DNA from: Actinomycetota bacterium | GTDB lineage: Bacteria; Actinomycetota; Actinomycetes; S36-B12; UBA10799 | DNA length: 16,579 nt | Reading direction: 5' to 3' | Assembly: GCA_030837445.1 (NCBI GenBank) | Contig: JAUPKM010000011.1 | Location: 1 to 16,579, forward strand | Shown: positions 6,195 to 14,230 of the stretch, piece after piece | Position numbering within the stretch: position 1 is the stretch's first letter | Layout of the letters: the number at the start of each line of letters is the position of its first letter | Notes under the pieces: generated by a model | Database searches by the model: none | Seen by the model: the letters and a program-made list of their open reading frames with translations, nothing else | Told to the model about the DNA's origin: nothing | Program-made: the position numbers and the translations under genes

Positions 6195-7379
6195 CTATGA
6201 AGTGGGGTTGCGCCGGGACGGTCCCCACGTGACTTGCACCTCGGCGAACCCGCCAGCGGGCGGAATCGCGCGGACCGGCGCGGCAGCCACCCGGAACCCG
6301 GGCCGCTGCATAAGTAGGGTGTCCAGCGCAATCTCGAGTTCCAGCCTCGCTAGGCCCTCCCCTGGGCAGTAGTGCACACCACGGCCGTAGAGCAGATTGT
6401 GGGCTGCGTCACGATCAGGCCGGAACTCACTCGGCTCGGGAAATACGGTCGGGTCATGCTGCACCGCTGGCCACAGGATCGTCACAGGCTCTTCTGCGGG
6501 GATGGACCGGCCCGCGACCAGCGCGGTTCGGGTGGTCCGCCGCCGGTTGGACAAGAGCGGTGGTTCCAGTCGCAGCATCTCATCAATGGCCGCCTGCCGC
6601 AGATTCGGCTGGGCGCGCAGCATGTCCTGCACGTCGCGGTGACGAGCCAGGAATGCCACCGTGATGCCGACAGCGGCCGAGATCGTGCCCAACTCCCCCG
6701 CGGTCCAATTCCGAACGATACTGACCAGTTCCTCGTCGGTCAGCGGTCGATCGTTCACTCGTTCAGCCACTAGTTGGTGGGTCAACGACGGCGGCGTGGC
6801 AGCGCTCTGAGCACGAGCCCGGTCGAGCTCCGCGACGATGATGTGGTCGAATCTGCGGGCCACTCGGTCGAGCTCGTCGCGGTCCCGACTCCGGGTCGCC
6901 AACCGCGATTCGATGGCCCACGCCCGCAAGTCCTCGGCGACACTCGTCGACCAGCCCAAGTAGGCGCACTGGGCACGGGCCGCGTAGGGCTCTGCCAGCC
7001 CATCCATCACCTCAACGGTCAGGCCAGCAGTCACGGGCAGGTCTGCCACCAGCGATTGGGCGATTCCTCGCAACTGCGGAGCGAATGCCGCCACTCGCTC
7101 CGGGGTGAAGCACCGGTCGACGATCGCCCGGAACGCTGCGTGTTCCGCCCCATCCATCCCGTTGGGGACAGCCACGTGGGTCGACACCTGTGAGCTAAAC
7201 GTCGCCGGGTCGTGCAAGGCCGCGAGTGCATCGGCATGCCTCAGCAATGACCAACCTTCGGCTTCACTATGCGCCACCGGGCACCGCTCCCGCAACGCTT
7301 CGTAGTTCCGGAGCGGGTCTTCTCCGGCGTCCGTTGGGGTCCAATCGTAGGCCTGATCCGAATCGGGCACATTATTCAC
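6195..7379 (-). CDS. Cytochrome P450
   Basis: A 394-residue soluble bacterial P450 of normal length. The haem-thiolate loop is YGRGVHYCPG with Cys338 as the iron ligand (Tyr in place of the usual Phe), and the K-helix ExxR is Glu267-Arg270 (EMLR). The I-helix reads AGELGT at 227-232 rather than AGxDTT, so the normal acid-alcohol pair for oxygen activation is rearranged. P450s insert oxygen into small molecules using electrons from a ferredoxin; no ferredoxin or reductase gene is in the window. I start it at GTG 7379: upstream in-frame residues are unlike P450 and overlap narG, and a TACACT box lies 6 nt before this GTG, fitting a leaderless mRNA. A second GTG nine bases inside is possible. 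It is divergent from narGHJI. Substrate unknown. Confidence 0.9.
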   Translation of the reverse strand: MNNVPDSDQAYDWTPTDAGEDPLRNYEALRERCPVAHSEAEGWSLLRHADALAALHDPATFSSQVSTHVAVPNGMDGAEHAAFRAIVDRCFTPERVAAFAPQLRGIAQSLVADLPVTAGLTVEVMDGLAEPYAARAQCAYLGWSTSVAEDLRAWAIESRLATRSRDRDELDRVARRFDHIIVAELDRARAQSAATPPSLTHQLVAERVNDRPLTDEELVSIVRNWTAGELGTISAAVGITVAFLARHRDVQDMLRAQPNLRQAAIDEMLRLEPPLLSNRRRTTRTALVAGRSIPAEEPVTILWPAVQHDPTVFPEPSEFRPDRDAAHNLLYGRGVHYCPGEGLARLELEIALDTLLMQRPGFRVAAAPVRAIPPAGGFAEVQVTWGPSRRNPTS

Positions 7380-7385
7380 GACACA

Positions 7386-7391
7386 AGTGTA
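7386..7391 (-). promoter_or_regulatory. Candidate -10 box of the P450 gene
   Basis: On the minus strand TACACT (TANNNT type) is followed by 6 nt and then GTG 7379, so transcription would begin at the start codon. A TTGGAC lies about 15 nt upstream as a poor -35 match. The box overlaps the ACAC-AA-GTGT repeat at 7381-7390. Confidence 0.45.
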
Positions 7392-7477
7392 ATAAATGGC
7401 TACGATGTCCAAGTTCCGCGGCGTCGCGGCCCGCTGAGGGCGATCGAGTCCCGATCGGCGCCTAGGTGCCTTTCCCC

Positions 7478-7483
7478 AGGAGG
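7478..7483 (+). promoter_or_regulatory. Strong ribosome binding site of narG
   Basis: A perfect AGGAGG lies 5 nt before ATG 7489 and settles the narG start. It contrasts with the leaderless genes elsewhere in the window. Confidence 0.85.
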
Positions 7484-7488
7484 ACTGC

Positions 7489-10400
7489 ATGTCCGGACCC
7501 CGCTCGCAGGCGCACGGCGCCGACCCGCTGATGCCGCCGGGACTGCGCCATCTGACCAAGGGAACGGTCAGTTCCGACGCACGAAGCGTCGACCGGGAGG
7601 ACCCCAGCTCGTGGGAAGAGTTCTATCGCGACCGATGGCGCCATGACAAGGAGGTCCGGTCCACGCACGGCGTGAACTGCACTGGTTCCTGTTCATGGAA
7701 GGTGTACGTCCGCGATGGAATCATTTCCTGGGAGACGCAGCAGACCGACTATCCGCAGACCCCACCTGGGGTCCCCGACCATGAGCCGCGCGGCTGCCCT
7801 CGGGGCGCTTCCTTTTCTTGGTACGTCTATAGCCCGGCGCGAGTGCGCTTCCCTTACGTTCGCGGCGCGCTGCTGCGGTCCTGGCGCTCGATGGCGGACA
7901 GTCACCCCGATCCGGTCGAACGATGGTCAGCCATCCAGGCGGATACCGAGTTGGTAGCACGCTACAAGGGCGAGCGCGGCCGGGGTGGGTTGATGCGGGC
8001 GACGTATCACGAGGCGGTGCAGATCACCGCCGCCGCCCATGTCCACACGATCAAAGTCCATGGCCCCGATCGGGCCGCAGCGTTCACCCCCCTGCCGGCC
8101 ATGTCACCTGTGTCCTACGCGTCCGGTTCGCGCTACATGGCCCTCACAGGTGGTGCGCACGTTTCGTTCTACGACTGGTACGCGGACCTTCCTCCGGCCA
8201 GCCCGCAGACCTTCGGCGAACAAACCGATGTTGCCGAAGCTCGGGACTGGTGGAATTCGTCGTACGTGCTCGTCTGGGGCTCCAACGTGCCCGTGACGCG
8301 AACACCTGATGCGCACTTCCTTGCCGAATCCCGCTACCACGGAGAGAAGGTGGTGGTGGTTGCCCCGGATTACGCCGAGCATGCGAAGTTCGCCGACCAT
8401 TGGCTGCCGGTGGCACCGGGAAGTGACGGCGCTCTGGCCATGGCCATGGGGCACGTGGTCCTGAAGGAGTTCCACGTCGACCGGCAGTCGCCCTATTTCA
8501 CTGAGTACTGCCGCACCTTCACAGATCTGCCGTTTCTCGTGCGGCTGGCAGAGAGCCCCAGGGGCGGGTACGTGCCAGATCGGATGATGACGGTGTCCGA
8601 TTTGGGCGAGCAACCTGAACTGGCCGCCTTCCGACCGGTCATCTTCGACGAAGCGACTGCGACGATCGTCAGTCCGCCCGGTGTTATGGCAGCCAAGTAC
8701 GCCGACTCGGATCGGGGCACCTGGAACCTTCGGCTCGACGATCTTGTGCCCGCGATGAGCATGGCGAAGCACGGCACCGGAACGGCGGAGGTACTCTTCC
8801 CGCGCTTCGACCAGGAACCGGCCGGGGTAGTGCGGCGCGGCGTCCCCGTGATCGACGTCGACGGCGTTCCGGTGACCACTGTGTTCGATCTCATGCTCGC
8901 TCACTACGGTGTCGAACGCCCGGATATGCCAGGTACTTGGCCCACGGGCTACGAGGACGCAACCGAACCGTATACGCCAGCTTGGCAGGAGGACATCACC
9001 GGGATCGATGCAGCGCTGTGCATCAGGATCGCGCGGGAATTCGCCACCGCGGCGGAGAAGACCGAGGGTCGGGCTATGGCCATCATGGGCGCCGGCATCA
9101 ACCATTGGTTCAACTCCGACACCGTGTACCGATCGATCCTGACGTTGCTGATTGCCTGCGGAACCGTCGGACGCAATGGCGGCGGCATGAACCACTATGT
9201 GGGGCAAGAGGCCATCCGACCCTTCGGCGGCTGGGTGACCCTCTCGCACGCCTTGGACTGGAGCGCGCCGCCGCGACAGTGCAACGGCACGGCGTACTAC
9301 TACACGGCAACCGACCAGTGGCGCTACGAGGTGTGGCAAGCCGACGACCTCGCCTCTCCCCTGGGTGATGGCAGGTTCGAAGGGCGATCCTTCATGGACT
9401 GCCTCAACGTGGCTGTTCGACTTGGTTGGCAGGTGACCTACCCCACCTTTGCGGCGAACCCCCTCGATCTAGCGGACGAAGCCAGGGCGCTAGGCAAGGA
9501 ACCAGCCGAACATGTCGTCGATCGGCTGGCGGACGGTTCGTTGCGGTTCAGCGTCGAGGATCCAGATGACCCGGTGAACTTTCCGCGGCTGTTGATGGTG
9601 TGGCGCAGCAATATCCTTGGCGGCTCGGGTAAGGGTCATGAGTTCTTCATCCGTCACCTGTTGGGAGGCGCCGCGAACGCGGACGCCAGCGAGACCGAGC
9701 CGGATCGTCGGCCGCAGGAGGTCATCTGGCGAGATCAGGCACCCATCGGAAAGCTCGACCTGCTGGTCAACTTTGACTTCCGGATGACCAGTACCGCCAA
9801 CTTCGCCGACGTCGTGTTCCCGGCGGCGACCTGGTACGAGAAGTTCGACCTATCGTGTACCGATCTGCATCCGTTCGTGCACTCGTTCAACAAGGCGATC
9901 GACCCGCCCTGGGAAGCGCGCAGCGATTGGGACGCTTTCAGCGCGATCGCGGAGTCATTCAGTGAGCTGGCGGCCAAGCACCTGGGGGTTCGCCAAGACA
10001 TCGTCGCCGTGTCCATCGCGCATGACTCCGCCGGCGAACTGTCCGTTCCGCACGGACGGGTGGATGACTGGCGCGTCAGCGGTAGTCGGCCGAATCCTGG
10101 TGTGAATGCGCCGAAGCTGGTAGTCGTTGAACGCGACTACGCAGCGGTGCATGCCAAGTGGCAAGCACTCGGACCCAGGGTCGAGACCGCCGGTGTGACG
10201 GCCAAGGATTACCACAGCGTCCCGACCGAACAGGTCGCCTGGCTGGCAGAGAAGAACGGCACCGTGGCTACCGGGCCAGCGGCGGGACGACCGCAGTTGA
10301 CGACGGATCAACACTGCGCGGAGGCAATGCTGGCGCTCTCCGGTGCCACCAACGGTGCGGTCGCGCTGGACCTCTGGCGCGATGCCGAGTCGGTTTCCGG

Positions 10401-11160
10401 GTTGGACCTGACCGACCTGGTGGCCGGCCAAAGCGACACCCGGATTACCTGGGACGACGTCAGCCAGCGTCCGCAACATGTCATCAACTCGCCCGATTGG
10501 ACCGGTGACGTATCAGCGCAAAAGGCGTACACGGGTTACGCCGTCAACGTAGGCAAGTCGCTGCCCTGGCGCACATTGACGGGCAGGATCTCGTTCTTCT
10601 TGGACCACGAGTGGATGAAGGAGTACGGCGAGATGCTGCCGATCTACCGACCACCGCTGAACATGATGGCGAAGTACTCACAGGTGCACGACCTCGACGA
10701 GGGCAGTATTGCGGTGCGGTACTTAACTCCGCACAGTAAGTGGAGTATCCACTCCGAATACCAGGACGATCTGTTGATGCTCACCCTGTTCCGGGGCGGG
10801 CCGACAGTCTGGGTCAGTGTCGAGGATGCGGCCGAGATCGGGCTACGAGACGGGGAGTGGGCCGAGGTGTGGAATCGCAACGGCGTGATCGACGGTGTGG
10901 CCGCAGTGTCTCCGCGGATGCCGAAGGGTTTGGTGTACGTCTATCACGCCAAGGACAGACAGGTGCAAACGCCGCTGACCGAACGTACTGGTCGACGGGG
11001 CGGTACCGAGAACAGTCTGACCCGGGCATTGCTCAAACCCACTCACATGATCGGTGGTTATGGCCAGTTGTCCTACGGCTTCAACTACTACGGCTGCACA
11101 GGATCTCAACGCGATGAGGTTGCGGTGCTGCGGCGGCGGTCGCAGGAGGTGCAGTACTGA
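7489..11160 (+). CDS. narG: Respiratory nitrate reductase, alpha (catalytic) subunit
   Basis: A 1223-residue molybdoenzyme that reduces nitrate to nitrite on the cytoplasmic face of the membrane as part of NarGHI. The N-terminal FS0 [4Fe-4S] ligands are His60, Cys64, Cys68 and Cys103, the spacing of E. coli NarG (His50, Cys54, Cys58, Cys93). Asp233 in the segment FYDWYADLPPASPQT matches the Mo-ligand aspartate of E. coli (Asp222). WGSNVPVTRTPDAHF, KGHEFFIRHLLG, HPFVHSF, LTPHSKW and the C-terminal KPTHMIGGYGQLSYGFNYYG are all family-conserved. There is no Tat signal peptide, which separates it from periplasmic-type or archaeal pNar enzymes. The ATG has a perfect AGGAGG. Its stop overlaps narH by 1 nt (TGATG). 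Needs the Mo-bisMGD cofactor; no cofactor genes are in the window. Confidence 0.98.
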   Translation: MSGPRSQAHGADPLMPPGLRHLTKGTVSSDARSVDREDPSSWEEFYRDRWRHDKEVRSTHGVNCTGSCSWKVYVRDGIISWETQQTDYPQTPPGVPDHEPRGCPRGASFSWYVYSPARVRFPYVRGALLRSWRSMADSHPDPVERWSAIQADTELVARYKGERGRGGLMRATYHEAVQITAAAHVHTIKVHGPDRAAAFTPLPAMSPVSYASGSRYMALTGGAHVSFYDWYADLPPASPQTFGEQTDVAEARDWWNSSYVLVWGSNVPVTRTPDAHFLAESRYHGEKVVVVAPDYAEHAKFADHWLPVAPGSDGALAMAMGHVVLKEFHVDRQSPYFTEYCRTFTDLPFLVRLAESPRGGYVPDRMMTVSDLGEQPELAAFRPVIFDEATATIVSPPGVMAAKYADSDRGTWNLRLDDLVPAMSMAKHGTGTAEVLFPRFDQEPAGVVRRGVPVIDVDGVPVTTVFDLMLAHYGVERPDMPGTWPTGYEDATEPYTPAWQEDITGIDAALCIRIAREFATAAEKTEGRAMAIMGAGINHWFNSDTVYRSILTLLIACGTVGRNGGGMNHYVGQEAIRPFGGWVTLSHALDWSAPPRQCNGTAYYYTATDQWRYEVWQADDLASPLGDGRFEGRSFMDCLNVAVRLGWQVTYPTFAANPLDLADEARALGKEPAEHVVDRLADGSLRFSVEDPDDPVNFPRLLMVWRSNILGGSGKGHEFFIRHLLGGAANADASETEPDRRPQEVIWRDQAPIGKLDLLVNFDFRMTSTANFADVVFPAATWYEKFDLSCTDLHPFVHSFNKAIDPPWEARSDWDAFSAIAESFSELAAKHLGVRQDIVAVSIAHDSAGELSVPHGRVDDWRVSGSRPNPGVNAPKLVVVERDYAAVHAKWQALGPRVETAGVTAKDYHSVPTEQVAWLAEKNGTVATGPAAGRPQLTTDQHCAEAMLALSGATNGAVALDLWRDAESVSGLDLTDLVAGQSDTRITWDDVSQRPQHVINSPDWTGDVSAQKAYTGYAVNVGKSLPWRTLTGRISFFLDHEWMKEYGEMLPIYRPPLNMMAKYSQVHDLDEGSIAVRYLTPHSKWSIHSEYQDDLLMLTLFRGGPTVWVSVEDAAEIGLRDGEWAEVWNRNGVIDGVAAVSPRMPKGLVYVYHAKDRQVQTPLTERTGRRGGTENSLTRALLKPTHMIGGYGQLSYGFNYYGCTGSQRDEVAVLRRRSQEVQY

Positions 11161-12800
11161 TGCGGGTGCGGGCGCAACTGATGATGGTGATGGCGCTGGA
11201 CAAATGCATCGGGTGCCACACCTGCAGCGTCACCTGCAAACAAGCATGGACCAACCGTTCGGGTACCGACTACGTGTGGTTCAACAACGTTGAGACCAAA
11301 CCTGGGGTCGGCTATCCCAAGCGGTGGGAGGACAACGAACACTGGAAGGGCGGCTGGGCCCTGGACGGCAAGGGCCGACTCAAACTCAAGGCCGGCGGCC
11401 GAATCCGCAAACTGCTCAGCATCTTCGGCAATCCCGACCTGCCTCAAATCGACGACTACTATGAGCCGTGGACCTACGAATACGCCAACCTGGTCAGTGC
11501 TCCGCTGCAGGAACACTCCCCCGTCGTCCAATCCCGATCCCGGTTGACCGGAGAGCCGTTGAAGCTCACCTGGGGACCCAACTGGGATGACAACCTCGCC
11601 GGCACCAACGAGCGCTTCCAGCAGGACCCGAACGCAGCCTCCCTGGGACAGCAGGCGCAGCTTGAGTATGAGCAAGTGTTCATGTTCTACCTCCCCCGGA
11701 TCTGCAACCACTGCCTTAACCCGGCATGTGTCGCCTCCTGCCCCTCGGGCGCCATGTACAAACGCGTCGAGGACGGGATCGTGCTGGTCGATCAGAATGC
11801 CTGTCGCGGCTGGCGGATGTGCGTGTCGGGCTGCCCCTACAAGAAGGTCTACTTCAACCACGTCAGCGGCAAGGCCGAGAAGTGCACGTTCTGCTACCCC
11901 CGGATCGAGGATGGTCAGCCAACCATTTGTTCGGAGACCTGCGTCGGCCGTATCCGTTACATCGGCGTGGTCCTGTATGACGTGGACGCGGTGACGGCCG
12001 CGGCCCAGACCCCTGAGGCGCACGACCTCGTCGAGGCCCATCGACGCGTAATGTTGGATCCGCGCGACCCAGAGGTCCTCCGTGCCGCAGAGCGCAGTGG
12101 CGTGCCGTTCGACTGGTTGCAGGCGGCTCAGAACTCACCGGTTTACGCTTTGGCCAAGGATTTGCGGGTGGCGCTTCCGCTGCATCCCGAGTTCCGCACG
12201 ATGCCGATGGTCTGGTACGTCCCTCCGCTTGCTCCAATGGCCGATAATGCCGCCGATGCCGGTTTCGATGCCGACGACACCCAGAAGGTGCTGGCGGGGA
12301 TCGAGAATCTGCGAATTCCCATCGACTACCTCGCTTCGATCTTCTCGGCCGGAAATGCGGCTCCGGTGCGCGACGCTCTGCGGAGACTTACGGTGCTGCG
12401 GGCAGTCAAGCGGGCCATGCAGTTCGGTGAGGATGTGCCCGACGACCTCCTCGCTGCCGTCGGTTTCGATGACGATGACGTTGAGAAGTTGTTCCGACTG
12501 CTGGCGGTGGGCGAGTACCGAGACCGATACGTCATCCCGACCGCTCACCGCGAGGACGCCGGTGCACTGCAGACGCAGCACTGCAGCCTGGACTTCCCTG
12601 GCGGCCCCGGAGTCGCCGAAGCACTCGTCGGGCAGGGTCAGGGCGCAGAGTTTCGCGGGTTGGGTTCCGGAGGAATCCCGGCGACAGACGGCAGTGGCAG
12701 CATCTTTGTCGACGGGGACGGCAACAAACGGTTCAACCTGCTCGGGTGGAACGGCGAGCTGACCACGGGCAACCCGTTCGGTCAGGCAGGTGCGGTATGA
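11160..12800 (+). CDS. narH: Respiratory nitrate reductase, beta (iron-sulfur) subunit
   Basis: A 546-residue electron-transfer subunit that carries electrons from the NarI haems to NarG. Four Cys clusters are present: CIGCHTCSVTC (Cys16, 19, 22, 26); Cys182, 185, 190, 194 in CNHCLNPACVASC; CRGWRMCVSGC (Cys215, Trp218, Cys221, Cys225), where Trp in the second ligand position marks the [3Fe-4S] cluster; and KCTFC...CSETC. This is the full set for three [4Fe-4S] and one [3Fe-4S]. It is somewhat longer than the 512-residue E. coli protein, with a Gly-rich C-terminal tail. Start overlaps the narG stop by 1 nt, and the stop overlaps the narJ ATG by 4 nt, so all are translationally coupled. Acts on the cytoplasmic side. 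Confidence 0.97.
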   Translation: MRVRAQLMMVMALDKCIGCHTCSVTCKQAWTNRSGTDYVWFNNVETKPGVGYPKRWEDNEHWKGGWALDGKGRLKLKAGGRIRKLLSIFGNPDLPQIDDYYEPWTYEYANLVSAPLQEHSPVVQSRSRLTGEPLKLTWGPNWDDNLAGTNERFQQDPNAASLGQQAQLEYEQVFMFYLPRICNHCLNPACVASCPSGAMYKRVEDGIVLVDQNACRGWRMCVSGCPYKKVYFNHVSGKAEKCTFCYPRIEDGQPTICSETCVGRIRYIGVVLYDVDAVTAAAQTPEAHDLVEAHRRVMLDPRDPEVLRAAERSGVPFDWLQAAQNSPVYALAKDLRVALPLHPEFRTMPMVWYVPPLAPMADNAADAGFDADDTQKVLAGIENLRIPIDYLASIFSAGNAAPVRDALRRLTVLRAVKRAMQFGEDVPDDLLAAVGFDDDDVEKLFRLLAVGEYRDRYVIPTAHREDAGALQTQHCSLDFPGGPGVAEALVGQGQGAEFRGLGSGGIPATDGSGSIFVDGDGNKRFNLLGWNGELTTGNPFGQAGAV

Positions 12801-13456
12801 GCATCCTGCGCAGGTCCTCCCGGCGATCACTCGACCCGGCGGGAACATCCACGCTGTTGTCGATCGTTTCGGTCTTGCTGGATTACCCGACGCCGGACAC
12901 GGTCGCGCTCTACCCCGATCTGATTGTTCGGTCACGGCAATTGCCTGCCGGGGGCGCCGCCGATGCCCTTACATCATTTACGGTTTGGTGGGTCGCGCTG
13001 CCCGCCGACGAGCGCGAACAACGTTACGTCGCCGCGTTCGACTTCCGACGCAGAACTCCCCTGCATCTGACGTACCTCACTCATGGCGATACCCGCAATC
13101 GGGGGGCCGCGCTCCTGCAGATCAAACATGTACTCCTACGACACGGTTACGACATCAGCAGCGGGGAACTCCCGGACTACCTTCCGCTGCTGTTGGAGTT
13201 CGCGGCCGACGAACCCCGCGGGATCCGGTTGCTGGGATCACATCGGCGGTCATTGGAACTGTTGCGTCGCTCCCTGGCCGATTTCGACGACCCTTTCGCG
13301 CCGTTGATCGCTGCCGTACTCGCCGTGCTACCCCGACTCGACGACGCCGATCTTGCCGCAGTGGTGTCGCTGGCCGCTGAGGGCCCGCCCGAGGAGTCGG
13401 TTGGGTTGGACGTGTACCAGATTGAGAACGCCAGCGTGAGCGGGGCCCGCAGATGA
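12797..13456 (+). CDS. narJ: Nitrate reductase assembly chaperone (delta subunit)
   Basis: A 219-residue cytoplasmic chaperone needed to insert the Mo cofactor and FeS clusters into NarG before membrane docking; it is not in the final enzyme. Helical throughout, with the family segment YVAAFDFRRRTPLHLTYLTHGDT followed by RGAALLQIK and ELPDYLPLLLEFAA. The ATG at 12797 overlaps the narH stop (ATGA), which fixes the start; longer in-frame starts inside narH are shadows. The stop in turn overlaps the narI ATG by 4 nt. Length is as expected for actinobacterial NarJ. Confidence 0.95.
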   Translation: MSILRRSSRRSLDPAGTSTLLSIVSVLLDYPTPDTVALYPDLIVRSRQLPAGGAADALTSFTVWWVALPADEREQRYVAAFDFRRRTPLHLTYLTHGDTRNRGAALLQIKHVLLRHGYDISSGELPDYLPLLLEFAADEPRGIRLLGSHRRSLELLRRSLADFDDPFAPLIAAVLAVLPRLDDADLAAVVSLAAEGPPEESVGLDVYQIENASVSGARR

Positions 13457-14205
13457 CCGATTCCACCGCAAGCACCTGGGACTGGTTGCTCTTCGGAATC
13501 CTGCCCTACATCGGGATTGCCGTTTTCGTCGTCGGGCTGGTGTGGCGATATCGGTTCGACAAGTACGGATGGGGCAGCCGGTCCTCGGAACTGTATGAAA
13601 AGAAGTGGCTCATCATCGGCGCGATGATGTTCCACTACGGCGCGCTGCTGGCAATCGCCGGGCATGTGCTCGGCATCTTGATACCCGAATCCTGGACTGA
13701 GTTCTTCGGTATCAACGAATCCCTATACGCCTCCGTGTCGAAGTATGCGGGCGGATTCGCGGTGGTGCTGTGCGTGGCCGGGCTGGCGATACTCACCGCG
13801 CGCCGACTCCACAATCCCCGAGTGCGCAGCGCCACCACCTGGACCGACCTGATGACCTTCATAATCCTGTGGATCATGATCCTGCTGGGAATGGCCGAGA
13901 CCGTGGGCTACAACATCTTCGGTCCCGGCTACAACTACCGTCCGACGGTCGGTGAATGGTTCCGCAGCCTGTTCTACCTTCAGCCGGACCCTTCGCTGAT
14001 GGTCGGTGCGCCGACGATCTATCAGGTCCACGTGACCATCGCCTGGCTCTTCTTCGCGCTCTTCCCCTGGGGGCGGTTGGTGCACGCCTTCAGTGCCCCC
14101 GTGTTCTATCTGACCCGGCCGTACATCGTCTACCGGAGCAGGGCAGCTGCTCACATCCCCAATCCGGGAACGTCCCGGCGTTGGCAGACGATCGGTCGAG
14201 ACTGA
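13453..14205 (+). CDS. narI: Respiratory nitrate reductase, gamma (cytochrome b) subunit
   Basis: A 250-residue membrane protein with five predicted transmembrane helices that oxidises quinol and passes electrons to NarH. The four haem b ligands are visible: His61 and His71 (MMFHYGALLAIAGHVLGI) and His193 and His211 (YQVHVTIAWLF ... RLVHAFSAP). The spacing matches E. coli NarI (His56/66 and His187/205). It is a separate gene, not fused into a NarX-like protein. The ATG overlaps the narJ stop (ATGA). The next gene follows 25 nt after its stop with a good ribosome site, so the operon probably continues. Confidence 0.97.
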   Translation: MTDSTASTWDWLLFGILPYIGIAVFVVGLVWRYRFDKYGWGSRSSELYEKKWLIIGAMMFHYGALLAIAGHVLGILIPESWTEFFGINESLYASVSKYAGGFAVVLCVAGLAILTARRLHNPRVRSATTWTDLMTFIILWIMILLGMAETVGYNIFGPGYNYRPTVGEWFRSLFYLQPDPSLMVGAPTIYQVHVTIAWLFFALFPWGRLVHAFSAPVFYLTRPYIVYRSRAAAHIPNPGTSRRWQTIGRD

Positions 14206-14230
14206 TTCCGCCGCAGCGAAAGGATCACCG

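Larger units (their letters stand above)
7380..7488. promoter_or_regulatory. Divergent P450/narG intergenic region with inverted repeats
   Basis: These 109 bp must hold both promoters. Visible elements: ACACAAGTGT (7381-7390, ACAC/GTGT arms) flanked by TTATT and AATAA; TACGAT at 7401-7406 as a possible -10 box for narG; CCGCG-N4-CGCGG at 7416-7429; CGATCG twice 11 bp apart (7441 and 7452); and GGCGCCTAGGTGCC, a near-palindrome, at 7457-7470. No FNR-type TTGAT-N4-ATCAA box is seen. Regulation by oxygen or nitrate is expected for nar genes, but the regulator cannot be named. Confidence 0.45.

Noticed and set aside
8104..9339. Long minus-strand open frame (411 codons) inside narG
   Set aside because: It lies fully antisense to strongly conserved narG codons, has no recognisable motif and no ribosome site; long antisense frames are common in high-GC genes.
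11106..12041. Minus-strand open frame (311 codons) antisense to narH
   Set aside because: A codon-bias shadow of narH; composition is low-information and there is no start signal.
7489..14205. Periplasmic (Nap) or assimilatory (Nas) nitrate reductase
   Set aside because: NarG has His/Cys FS0 ligands and an Asp Mo-ligand segment, four-cluster NarH, NarJ and dihaem NarI; there is no Tat signal, which fits only the membrane-bound respiratory type.
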